The translations under genes were made by a program, and so were the position numbers. From assembly GCA_017303565.1 (NCBI GenBank), contig JAFLCM010000196.1:1-5385 (forward strand): a DNA stretch of 5,385 nt, in the 5' to 3' direction. Shown here piece by piece: positions 1 to 5,385 of the stretch. This DNA comes from Planctomycetota bacterium (GTDB taxonomy: Bacteria > Planctomycetota > Phycisphaerae > Phycisphaerales > UBA1924). Within the stretch, counting starts at the first letter, position 1. Every line of letters starts with the position of its first letter. The notes under the pieces are model-generated. The model was not told where the DNA came from and ran no database searches. It saw nothing but the letters and a program-made list of their open reading frames with translations.

Positions 1-230
1 TGGGGGTCGGGCGGAGCATGAAGGAGTCGTCCGACGTGGGGCGGGCGAACGAGACCGTGGAGGCGGTCGAGGCGCAGCTCGCGGCGCTGCAGTCGCAGTT
101 CGACGCCGACGTGGCCGGGGCGACGGCGGAGTGCGAGGCGCTGGGGGGCGGGGTCGAGAAACTGACGCTGCGCCCGAAGAAGACCAACATCACCGTGCGT
201 GCGGTGGTGCTGGCGTGGGTGGCGCGGTAG
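1..230 (+). CDS. C-terminal end of a probable HerA/DUF87-like ATP-binding protein (partial)
   Basis: An open frame enters from the left edge (first full codon at base 3) and stops at TAG 228-230. The internal ATG at 18 is probably not a start, because the frame is open upstream and the residues before it (GVGRS) read naturally into those after it. About 75 residues are visible. They form a charged, Ala/Glu/Gln-rich helix, probably a coiled coil (TVEAVEAQLAALQSQFDA), then a short basic strand-like end (LTLRPKKTNITVRAVVLAWV). This helix-plus-RPKK tail resembles the C-terminus of bacterial HerA/DUF87-type P-loop ATPases, as I recall them. No Walker motif lies inside the window, so the family call rests only on the tail. 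The gene converges on the minus-strand tRNA-Met, with a strong hairpin between them. That it is coding and partial is fairly sure; the family is tentative. Confidence 0.6.
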   Translation, partial: GVGRSMKESSDVGRANETVEAVEAQLAALQSQFDADVAGATAECEALGGGVEKLTLRPKKTNITVRAVVLAWVAR

Positions 231-248
231 GGCGAAGCCGCAACGACC

Positions 249-273
249 ACGGCCCGGCGGGGTGCCGGGCCGT
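249..273. terminator. GC-rich hairpin between convergent genes, possible bidirectional terminator
   Basis: ACGGCCCGGC (249-258) and GCCGGGCCGT (264-273) form a perfect 10-bp stem with a GGGGT loop. It lies 18 bases after the stop codon of the left gene and 14 bases beyond the 3' end of the minus-strand tRNA-Met, exactly where two convergent transcripts should end. Neither strand has a T-tract after the stem, so it is not a classical intrinsic terminator. It could end transcription through stem strength alone, or protect 3' ends. Confidence 0.5.
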
Positions 274-287
274 TGGGCGAATGGAAG

Positions 288-361
288 TGGCGAAGGGCGG
301 AGTCGAACCGCCGACCTAGGGTTTATGAATCCCTCGCTCTAACCAACTGAGCTACTTCGCC
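288..361 (-). tRNA. tRNA-Met (anticodon CAT), probably elongator
   Basis: Read on the minus strand from 361 to 288, all 74 positions fold as a cloverleaf. The acceptor stem GGCGAAG/CTTCGCC is perfect, the D-stem is GCTC/GAGC with loop AGTTGGTTA, and the T-arm is GGCGG-TTCGACT-CCGCC. The variable loop is AGGTC and the discriminator is A. The anticodon loop is TTCATAA, giving CAT. The anticodon stem AGGGA/ACCCT has an A-A mismatch at the pair next to the loop (31-39). The 3' CCA is not encoded (A is followed by CTT), so a CCA-adding enzyme is needed. The paired G1-C72 end argues against initiator tRNA. A tRNA-Ile2 with lysidine at C34 also has a CAT anticodon in the DNA and cannot be fully excluded by eye. 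Confidence 0.95.
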
Positions 362-417
362 GGTTGTGGCCGTGGCCCGAGGGCCGCGGGTTGCCGAGGG
401 GTTTCTCGGCGGTGGGG

Positions 418-446
418 ATTTTAGCCGGTTCCCCGGGGGGCTTCCA
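418..446 (-). promoter_or_regulatory. Putative promoter for tRNA-Met
   Basis: On the minus strand the hexamer TAAAAT (423 to 418) matches the -10 consensus at five of six positions and is one of the few AT-rich spots in this spacer. A weak -35 (TGGAAG, 446 to 441, three of six) lies 17 bases upstream and falls in the tandem 14-bp repeat. Transcription would start near 411, giving a leader of about 50 bases before the tRNA. That leader contains a small hairpin (GCCGAG 393-398 with CTCGGC 405-410). The -10 and position are reasonable; the -35 is poor. Confidence 0.4.
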
Positions 447-467
447 GCAGCGGGCTTCCAGCAGCGG
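440..467. repeat. Perfect tandem duplication of a 14-bp unit
   Basis: GCTTCCAGCAGCGG occurs twice back to back (440-453 and 454-467) without a mismatch. It lies in the spacer between divergent tRNA-Met and hrpA. The first copy overlaps the weak -35 of the tRNA promoter. The last base of the second copy begins a GTG (467) that opens the longest possible hrpA frame. The duplication looks like replication slippage in non-coding DNA, which argues against 467 as the true start. Confidence 0.85.
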
Positions 468-510
468 TGTTTCTGCGGGCTTCGCCGGACCCGCACGCGG
501 GGCGAACTCC

Positions 511-526
511 TACGATCCCTCCTGTG
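511..526 (+). promoter_or_regulatory. Possible -10 box giving a leaderless hrpA message
   Basis: TACGAT at 511-516 matches the -10 consensus at four of six positions. It ends seven bases before GTG 524-526, so a transcript started from it would begin at or next to the GTG. No Shine-Dalgarno sequence is present before GTG 467, 524 or 533, which fits leaderless or SD-independent initiation. No convincing -35 is seen at the right distance. This is a weak call. Confidence 0.22.
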
Positions 527-3500
527 TCCAGCGTGACGGCGTCCATCCGGGAGCGGCTTTCGGGGTGTCTGGTGTTCGACCGGTCGCGGCTGTCGCGGCG
601 TCTGCGCGATGTCGAGCACCTGCTGCGGCACGGGCGGCACGGGGCGGCGGCGCAGGGCAAGCTGGAGGCGCTCACGCGCGAGATCGAGAAGGCGAGCGCC
701 GAGGCGGCATCGCGGGCGGCCCGGCTTCCCAGGCCCACTTTTCCGCCGGACCTGCCGATCGTGCAGCGGAAGGACGAGATCGCGGCGCTGATCCGGGATC
801 ACCAGGTGGTGGTGGTGTGCGGCGAGACGGGGTCGGGCAAGTCGACGCAGCTCCCGAAGATCTGCCTGGAACTGGGGCGGGGCACGCGGGGGTTCATCGG
901 TCACACGCAGCCGCGGCGGATCGCGGCCCGCGCGGTGGCGGAGCGGCTAAGCGAGGAACTCGGTTCCGCGCCGGGCGACCTAGTTGGTTACAAGGTGCGC
1001 TTCACCGACCACACGCGCCCGTCGTGCTTCGTGAAGGTGATGACCGACGGCGTGCTGCTGGCGGAGACGCAGGGCGACCGGCTGCTGGAGCGTTACGACA
1101 CGCTGATCATCGACGAGGCGCACGAGCGGTCGCTGAACATCGATTTCCTGCTGGGGTACGTGCGGACGATCCTGCCGCAGCGGCCGGACCTGAAGGTGAT
1201 CATCACGAGCGCGACGATCGATCCCCAGCGGTTCGCGGAGCACTTCGGGCTTGCGGGGCGGGTGCCGGACGGGGCGGCGCCGGGGGATGCGCCGCCGGCG
1301 TCGATCCCCGCGCCGGTGATCGAGGTGAGCGGGCGGACGTACCCGGTGGAGGTGCGGTACCGCCCGTTGCGATCCGATGAGCCGGACGCGGAGGACCGCT
1401 CGCTGTCGAGCGCGGTGATCGACGCGGTGGACGAGCTGGGGCGCGAGGCCACGGGCGACGAGCCGGGTGACACGCTGGTGTTCCTGCCGGGCGAGCGTGA
1501 GATCCGGGAGGTCGCAGAAGAGTTGGAGAAGCACCACGCCCACAGGGAGGGCTCGGGCGGGTCGAGGCACGGGCTGGAGGTGCTGCCGCTGTACGCGCGG
1601 CTGAGCGCGGAGGACCAGCACCGCGTGTTCCGGTGCCGCGCGGGGGTGCGCCGGATCGTGCTGGCGACGAATGTCGCGGAAACGTCGCTGACGGTGCCGG
1701 GCATCCGGTCGGTGGTCGATTCGGGGCTGGCGCGGATCAGCCGGTACTCGTCGCGGAGCCGGGTGCAGGCGCTGCCGATCGAGAAGGTGTCGCGGGCGAG
1801 CGCGGCGCAGCGCTCGGGCCGCTGCGGGCGGATCGGGCCGGGGGTGTGCATCCGGCTGTACGGCGAGGATGATTTCATCGAGCGCGAGGAGTTCACGCCG
1901 CCGGAGATCCTGCGGACCAACCTGGCGAGCGTGATCCTGCAGATGAAGGCGCTGCGGCTGGGCGAGATCGAGCGATTCCCGTTCGTCGAGGCGCCGAACC
2001 CGCGGGCGATCCAGGAGGGGTACGAGACGCTCACGGAACTGGGCGCGATCGACGACAAGGGGCGGCTGACGCCGATCGGCACGGCGATGGCGCGGCTGCC
2101 GATCGACCCTCGGCTGGCGCGGATGATCCTGGCGGCGGAGCGGGAGAAGTGCGTGCCCGAGGTGCTGGTGATCGCGGCGGCGTTGAGCGTGCAGGACCCG
2201 CGGGAGCGGCCGCTGGACCAGCGCGACGCCGCCGACAAGGCCCATGCAAGGTGGGTGAACGCGCACATCCCGAAGGAGCCGGAGCCCGAGGGCGCGCCCA
2301 TCCCCGGCGTGGCGCGGCGGCGCGAGGACGCCGAGGAGAAGTCCGGATCGGACTTCATGGCGATCGTCAACCTGTGGGGCGAGGTGCAGCGCCGGAAGGG
2401 TGAGCTGTCTTCGAGCAAGTTCCGCAAGTGGTGCCGGGAGAACTTCCTGGGGTACGTGCGGGTCCGCGAGTGGATGGACGTGCACGCGCAGTTGCACCGG
2501 CTGGTCACTGAGATGGGGGTTTCGCACGAGGCGCGGAACCACCCCGATGGCAAGGTCGCCGACGAGGGGCACGTGCACCGCGCCCTGCTCACGGGGCTGC
2601 TGGTGAACGTGGGGCGGTTCGACGAGTCGACGCGGGAGTACGCCGGGACGCACGGGGCGAAGTTCAGCGTGTTCCCCGGGTCGGCGATGTTCAGCGCCAA
2701 GGCCAAGTGGGTGATGGCCGCGGAGCGCGTGCGCACGACGCGGGTCTATGCGCGGACGGTCGCGCGGATCCGCCCTGAGTGGATCGAGGAGCTGGCGCCG
2801 ACGCTGATCAAGCGGAGTTACGCGGACACGACGTGGAACGAGCGAACCGGCACGGCTCATGTGTTTGAGACTGTGTTCCTGTTCGGGCTGGAGGTGATCC
2901 CGCGCCGCCGGGCCAACCTGGCGCAGGTCGATCCGCCCGCGGCCCGGGCGGCGTTCATCCACCACGCGCTGCTGGATGGGAAGTACCACCACCAGGGGGC
3001 GTTCTTCGCGCACAACCAGCGGGTGCTGGCCGAGGCGCACCGGCTGGAGGCCAAGGCGCGGCGGCGTGACCTCACCGCGGACCTGGCGCGGCGCTTCGAG
3101 TTCTACGACAAGCGGTTGCCCGAGAAGGCGACCAGCGGCGGCGCGTTCGAGCGCTGGCGCACGTTCGCCGAGCAGCGTGAGCCGGACCTTCTGAAGATGC
3201 ACCTGCGGGACCTGTTGAGGCCCGGCGCGACGCTGCCCGACCCCGCCGAAACGCCGGAGACGATCACCCTCGCGGGCGGACGCTTCCCGCTGTCGTACAG
3301 ATTCGACCCCGGCGACCACGACGACGGCGTGACGGTCACAATCCCGCTCGCGGCCCTCAACGGGATCAACCCGGGCGCGCTCGAGTGGGTGGTGCCCGGC
3401 TGGGTGCGGGCGAAGGTGACGGAGCTGCTGCGCACGCTGCCGAAGGAGGTGCGGAAGGCCCTCGGCCCGGCGCCGGAGGTCGCGGATGAGTTCGTGAGAG

Positions 3501-4672
3501 GGAGCGCGGATCGATCCCGGTCAATGCTGGAGCGGTTGGCGGCGTTCGTGTCGTCGCGGGCGGGGACGGTGGTGTCGCCAGCGCAGTTCCATGGGGCCGA
3601 CCTGCCGCTGCACCTGACCATGCGGGTGCTCGTGACCGACACCCGGGGCAGGCCGATCGCGTCGGGGCGTGACCTGTCGGCGCTGCGCGAGCAGTTGAAG
3701 TCTCAGATCGCCGGCTCGTTGGCGTCGCTGCGGGGCACCGAGTTCAACCGCACGGGCATGACCGACTGGGAGTGCGGCGACATCCCCGAGCGGGTGGAGG
3801 TGGACGCGGGCGGGGCGCGGGTGCCGGCGTACCCGGCGTTGACTGAGGAAGGGCGGACGGTGGGCATGCGGCTGTGCGATGCGGCGGACGCCGCGGCGGC
3901 TTCGCACCAGGCGGGGCTGCGCCGCCTGTTCGCGCTGCGAGTGAAGGGCGAGATCCGGGCGGCGCTCGACCACGCGCCGGGGATCGATGGGTTGGTGAAG
4001 GTGTGGGGGCCGTTGGGCACGACGGCGGAACTGTTCGACACGCTGGCGCTGATGGTCGCGGATCGGGTGTTCCTGTCGGACCGCCCGGATGTCCGCACGT
4101 TCGAGGCGTTCAAGGCGCGGGTGGACGCCGGGTTCGGCTCGCTCGTCTCGGTGAGTCTGGAAGTGGTCGCGCTGGCCGCCGCGACCATCGGGGCGCTGCA
4201 CCGCGTGAGCCTGCGGCTCGACGTGATGAAGACGACCAGGGGCACCGAGGCGTGGGCCCCGGCGCTGGAGGGGGTGACGAACCAACTGACGCACCTGTGC
4301 CCGAGGGGGTTCCTGCTCTCGACGCCGTCGGAGCGGCTGGCGCACCTCCCCCGCTACCTCCGGGCGATCGAGAGCCGGCTGGAGAAGATCCAGCAGGGCA
4401 AGATTTCCCAGGACCAGCAGCGGGCGGCGGAGCTGCGTCCGTTCCTGAGGCGGTGGCTGGACACGCTGGACCGCCCGGGGGCGAGGCTCGACGGCGTGGC
4501 CCTGGAGGCGTACCGCTGGATGCTGGAGGAGTTCCGGGTGCACCTGTTCGCCCAGGAACTGCGGCCGCAGGGCCCGGCTGTGGCCAGCCCGCGGAAACTG
4601 GAGGAGGCGTGGGAGAGGGTGGTTGGGGCGGGGGCGGCCGGGGCCGGTGGGATCGCCGGGGTTGGCCGGTGA
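524..4672 (+). CDS. hrpA: ATP-dependent RNA helicase HrpA (DEAH box)
   Basis: This encodes a cytoplasmic DEAH/RHA-family helicase that uses ATP to move along and remodel RNA. In E. coli HrpA acts in fimbrial mRNA processing and is implicated in rescuing stalled ribosomes. Taking GTG 524 as start gives 1382 residues, against 1300 in E. coli. Visible motifs: Walker A GETGSGKS (100-107), HTQPRR (about 127-132), DEAH (197-200), SAT (229-231), TNVAETSLTVPGI (382-394) and QRSGRCGR (429-436). The HA2 region (about 480-640), OB fold (about 680-780) and a long DUF3418 C-terminal region (about 790-1365) follow, all collinear with E. coli HrpA. Extra segments lie at about 241-262 and 573-603, plus a Gly/Ala-rich tail. 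The start is uncertain. The frame is open back to GTG 467, but those codons are Pro-rich, partly repeat-derived and unlike the family; homology begins near SIRERL, so GTG 524 or 533 fits better. It is monocistronic, divergent from tRNA-Met, and no catalytic residue is missing. Confidence 0.97.
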   Translation: MSSVTASIRERLSGCLVFDRSRLSRRLRDVEHLLRHGRHGAAAQGKLEALTREIEKASAEAASRAARLPRPTFPPDLPIVQRKDEIAALIRDHQVVVVCGETGSGKSTQLPKICLELGRGTRGFIGHTQPRRIAARAVAERLSEELGSAPGDLVGYKVRFTDHTRPSCFVKVMTDGVLLAETQGDRLLERYDTLIIDEAHERSLNIDFLLGYVRTILPQRPDLKVIITSATIDPQRFAEHFGLAGRVPDGAAPGDAPPASIPAPVIEVSGRTYPVEVRYRPLRSDEPDAEDRSLSSAVIDAVDELGREATGDEPGDTLVFLPGEREIREVAEELEKHHAHREGSGGSRHGLEVLPLYARLSAEDQHRVFRCRAGVRRIVLATNVAETSLTVPGIRSVVDSGLARISRYSSRSRVQALPIEKVSRASAAQRSGRCGRIGPGVCIRLYGEDDFIEREEFTPPEILRTNLASVILQMKALRLGEIERFPFVEAPNPRAIQEGYETLTELGAIDDKGRLTPIGTAMARLPIDPRLARMILAAEREKCVPEVLVIAAALSVQDPRERPLDQRDAADKAHARWVNAHIPKEPEPEGAPIPGVARRREDAEEKSGSDFMAIVNLWGEVQRRKGELSSSKFRKWCRENFLGYVRVREWMDVHAQLHRLVTEMGVSHEARNHPDGKVADEGHVHRALLTGLLVNVGRFDESTREYAGTHGAKFSVFPGSAMFSAKAKWVMAAERVRTTRVYARTVARIRPEWIEELAPTLIKRSYADTTWNERTGTAHVFETVFLFGLEVIPRRRANLAQVDPPAARAAFIHHALLDGKYHHQGAFFAHNQRVLAEAHRLEAKARRRDLTADLARRFEFYDKRLPEKATSGGAFERWRTFAEQREPDLLKMHLRDLLRPGATLPDPAETPETITLAGGRFPLSYRFDPGDHDDGVTVTIPLAALNGINPGALEWVVPGWVRAKVTELLRTLPKEVRKALGPAPEVADEFVRGSADRSRSMLERLAAFVSSRAGTVVSPAQFHGADLPLHLTMRVLVTDTRGRPIASGRDLSALREQLKSQIAGSLASLRGTEFNRTGMTDWECGDIPERVEVDAGGARVPAYPALTEEGRTVGMRLCDAADAAAASHQAGLRRLFALRVKGEIRAALDHAPGIDGLVKVWGPLGTTAELFDTLALMVADRVFLSDRPDVRTFEAFKARVDAGFGSLVSVSLEVVALAAATIGALHRVSLRLDVMKTTRGTEAWAPALEGVTNQLTHLCPRGFLLSTPSERLAHLPRYLRAIESRLEKIQQGKISQDQQRAAELRPFLRRWLDTLDRPGARLDGVALEAYRWMLEEFRVHLFAQELRPQGPAVASPRKLEEAWERVVGAGAAGAGGIAGVGR

Positions 4673-4690
4673 GGGGTTCCGGGATATACT
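4662..4690 (+). promoter_or_regulatory. Promoter for tRNA-Val, starting inside the 3' end of hrpA
   Basis: TTGGCC (4662-4667, four of six to the -35 consensus) and TATACT (4685-4690, five of six to the -10) are separated by exactly 17 bases. The -35 lies in the last codons of hrpA and the -10 just after its stop codon. Transcription would start near 4697, about 32 bases before the tRNA-Val gene. Spacing, position and the downstream tRNA and terminator all agree. Confidence 0.65.
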
Positions 4691-4692
4691 CC

Positions 4693-4724
4693 TCACCCCC
4701 CGGACGGCCTGTCCGAAGGGGTGA
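4693..4724 (+). other. Imperfect hairpin in the tRNA-Val leader, just after hrpA
   Basis: TCACCCC (4693-4699) pairs with GGGGTGA (4718-4724), and inside it CGGAC (4701-4705) pairs with GTCCG (4711-4715) around a GGCCT loop. One C and two A bases form a small internal loop. The structure begins 21 bases after the hrpA stop and ends four bases before the tRNA. It could help end or stabilise the hrpA message, or act as a 5' leader structure during tRNA processing. There is no T-tract, so it is not a standard terminator. Confidence 0.45.
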
Positions 4725-4728
4725 AATC

Positions 4729-4802
4729 GGGCGATTGGCGCAGTTGGCTAGCGCGCATCCTTGACATGGATGAGGTCACTGGTTCGAGTCCAGTATCGCT
4801 CA
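4729..4802 (+). tRNA. tRNA-Val (anticodon GAC)
   Basis: This is a complete 74-base cloverleaf. The acceptor stem GGGCGAT/ATCGCTC has one G-U pair (2-71), the D-stem GCGC/GCGC has loop AGTTGGCTA, and the anticodon stem is CATCC/GGATG. The loop TTGACAT puts anticodon GAC at 4763-4765, reading Val codons GUC and GUU. The variable loop is AGGTC, the T-arm is ACTGG-TTCGAGT-CCAGT, and the discriminator is A. CCA is not encoded (ACTTT follows). It has its own promoter upstream and an intrinsic terminator 15 bases downstream, so it is a single-gene transcription unit. Confidence 0.97.
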
Positions 4803-4816
4803 CTTTCCTCTGAATC

Positions 4817-4848
4817 AAGCCCTTCGGCGAGCAGCCGAGGGGCTTTTT
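4817..4848 (+). terminator. Rho-independent terminator of tRNA-Val
   Basis: AAGCCCTTCGGC (4817-4828) pairs along all 12 positions, with one G-U, to GCCGAGGGGCTT (4834-4845) around a GAGCA loop. A run of five T (4844-4848) follows at the stem end, then a T/C-rich stretch to 4856. This is a classical intrinsic terminator placed just after the tRNA. Confidence 0.9.
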
Positions 4849-4856
4849 CGTCTCTT

Positions 4857-5052
4857 GGGTGGCCTTCGACTTCGTCGCCGCAGCCCGGGGTTCCATTCCG
4901 AGGCATCGATGCCTTGCGACCCAGTTGCCGCAGACTGCGTGAGCGGGGAAGTGCTTGAGTTCTGTCATCTTTGCAGTCATTATCGCAGTTGGGGCAACGA
5001 ACAGATTCCGGAGTAGCGAGAGGCAGGCGGAATGGGCGGAGCCGTCACAGCA
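4857..5052. other. Gene-free stretch, possibly the more decayed front part of the sirtuin relic
   Basis: I see no intact gene on either strand here. The base composition is less GC-rich than hrpA, notably around 4950-5015. On the plus strand three short pieces in different frames appear in the order expected for the middle of a sirtuin: GIDAL (4902-4916), GEVLEF followed by CHLC (4945-4974), and NEQIPE (4996-5013) before a TAG. Each is too short to prove homology. A minus-strand frame crossing this region is only an antisense reading that continues through the tRNA. A perfect 14-bp palindrome lies at 4901-4914. Confidence 0.35.
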
Positions 5053-5356
5053 CCGCGTTGCTGTTGTGGGCACCTGACGCCAACTCAGCTCAGGCAGCGT
5101 CCGGCTCGGCGCAGCCCTCTTACTCGAAACCGTTGCCGCCGCGGCCCACGCCGCCGAAACCTACGACCTCTTCCTCTCCATCGGCACCCCCAGCGTGGTC
5201 TACCCCGCCGCGGGATTCATCAAGCTAGCCGCACGGCGAGGCGCCGCAACCGTCGAGATCAATCTCGAAGAGACCCCGATCTCCGGCCTGGTTGACCTGT
5301 CAATCCGCGGCAGAGCCGGGGAGGTTCTGCCGAAGGCACTGTGCATAGGCCGCTGA
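5053..5356 (+). pseudogene. Decayed Sir2-family (sirtuin, CobB-like) NAD-dependent protein deacylase, C-terminal part
   Basis: An intact sirtuin removes acyl groups from lysines in the cytoplasm using NAD. The frame from 5078 to TGA 5354-5356 has no start codon before GTG 5195, yet reads as the end of a class III-like bacterial sirtuin. AAAAHAAETYDLFLSIGT leads into GTPSVVYPAAG (5183-5215, the NAD-binding GTS-type loop). VEINLEETP (5252-5278, ribose-binding Asn kept) and LRG-like IRGRAGEVLPKAL follow. Just upstream, VRLGAAL (5099-5119) sits where the family has VWFGEAL: Trp, Phe and Glu are lost. The preceding zinc-ribbon piece PRCCCGHL (5053-5076) is in another frame, and TGA 5075-5077 blocks the downstream frame. 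The GAG-x-S and catalytic His parts are not recognisable. A frameshift, a stop and a missing N-terminal half indicate a dead gene. Sequencing error could explain the frameshift but not the three changes in one motif. Confidence 0.72.
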
Positions 5357-5385
5357 CGCGTGGCACTGAAGTCGATGTGTGCATC

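Noticed and set aside
323..904. Minus-strand open frame ending in a GEVAQLVRARDS-like tail
   Set aside because: It runs through the tRNA-Met gene and antisense to hrpA. Such a tail is a known artefact of translating tRNA genes.
364..1380. Second long plus-strand frame overlapping the hrpA N-terminal half
   Set aside because: It has a Gly/Ala/Arg-rich shadow composition and no motifs, while the hrpA frame carries the Walker A and DEAH motifs.
980..3319. Very long minus-strand open frame opposite hrpA, plus others at 1093-2736 and 3521-4696
   Set aside because: The translations are Arg/Pro/Leu/His-rich with no family motifs, as expected for antisense frames of a GC-rich gene. The plus-strand helicase motifs are complete and explain the region.
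4887..4900. GGGGTTCCATTCCG resembles a tRNA T-arm, suggesting a duplicated tRNA end or attachment site
   Set aside because: It differs from the tRNA-Val T-arm at several bases, lacks the paired stem, and no direct repeat of the tRNA 3' end is present in the window.
4693..5073. Minus-strand open frame with a TGLEPVTS motif
   Set aside because: That motif is the usual false peptide from the antisense of a tRNA, here tRNA-Val. The remainder shows no family resemblance.
4729..5385. Possible integrative element inserted at tRNA-Val
   Set aside because: No integrase, transposase or flanking direct repeat is visible. The adjacent relic alone is not enough evidence.

Overview
The window is a high-GC stretch of bacterial chromosome. 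Its core is one large housekeeping gene, the DEAH-box RNA helicase hrpA, which fills about three quarters of the sequence. A tRNA gene sits on each side of it. The lack of clear Shine-Dalgarno sites, the absence of encoded CCA ends on both tRNAs, the GC-rich codon use and the look of the partial protein at the left edge suggest a planctomycete, perhaps of the Phycisphaerae type. That placement is inference from general resemblance, not a measured result.

Layout from left to right: (1) bases 1-230 hold the C-terminal end of a gene that enters from the left, probably a HerA/DUF87-type ATP-binding protein. (2) A perfect 10-bp GC hairpin at 249-273 lies between this gene and a convergent tRNA-Met(CAT) gene on the minus strand (288-361). 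(3) The 362-523 spacer separates the divergent tRNA-Met and hrpA genes. It holds a good -10 box for the tRNA, a perfect 14-bp tandem duplication, and a possible -10 placed so that hrpA could start as a leaderless message. (4) hrpA runs from about 524 to 4672. (5) A well-formed promoter for tRNA-Val begins inside the last codons of hrpA. It is followed by a hairpin in the tRNA leader, then tRNA-Val(GAC) (4729-4802) and a textbook intrinsic terminator (4817-4848). (6) From 4857 to the right edge there is no intact gene. The stretch 5053-5356 is a decayed sirtuin (Sir2 family protein deacylase): its NAD-binding C-terminal part is still easy to read, but the frame shifts, a stop interrupts it, and the N-terminal half is missing or unrecognisable.

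The intact genes all serve RNA and translation: two tRNAs and a helicase family linked to mRNA processing and ribosome rescue. I see no operon linking them; each appears to have its own signals. No CRISPR array, insertion sequence, phage gene or new multi-gene system is visible. The sirtuin relic next to the tRNA is the most unusual item and would be missed by ordinary ORF calling.
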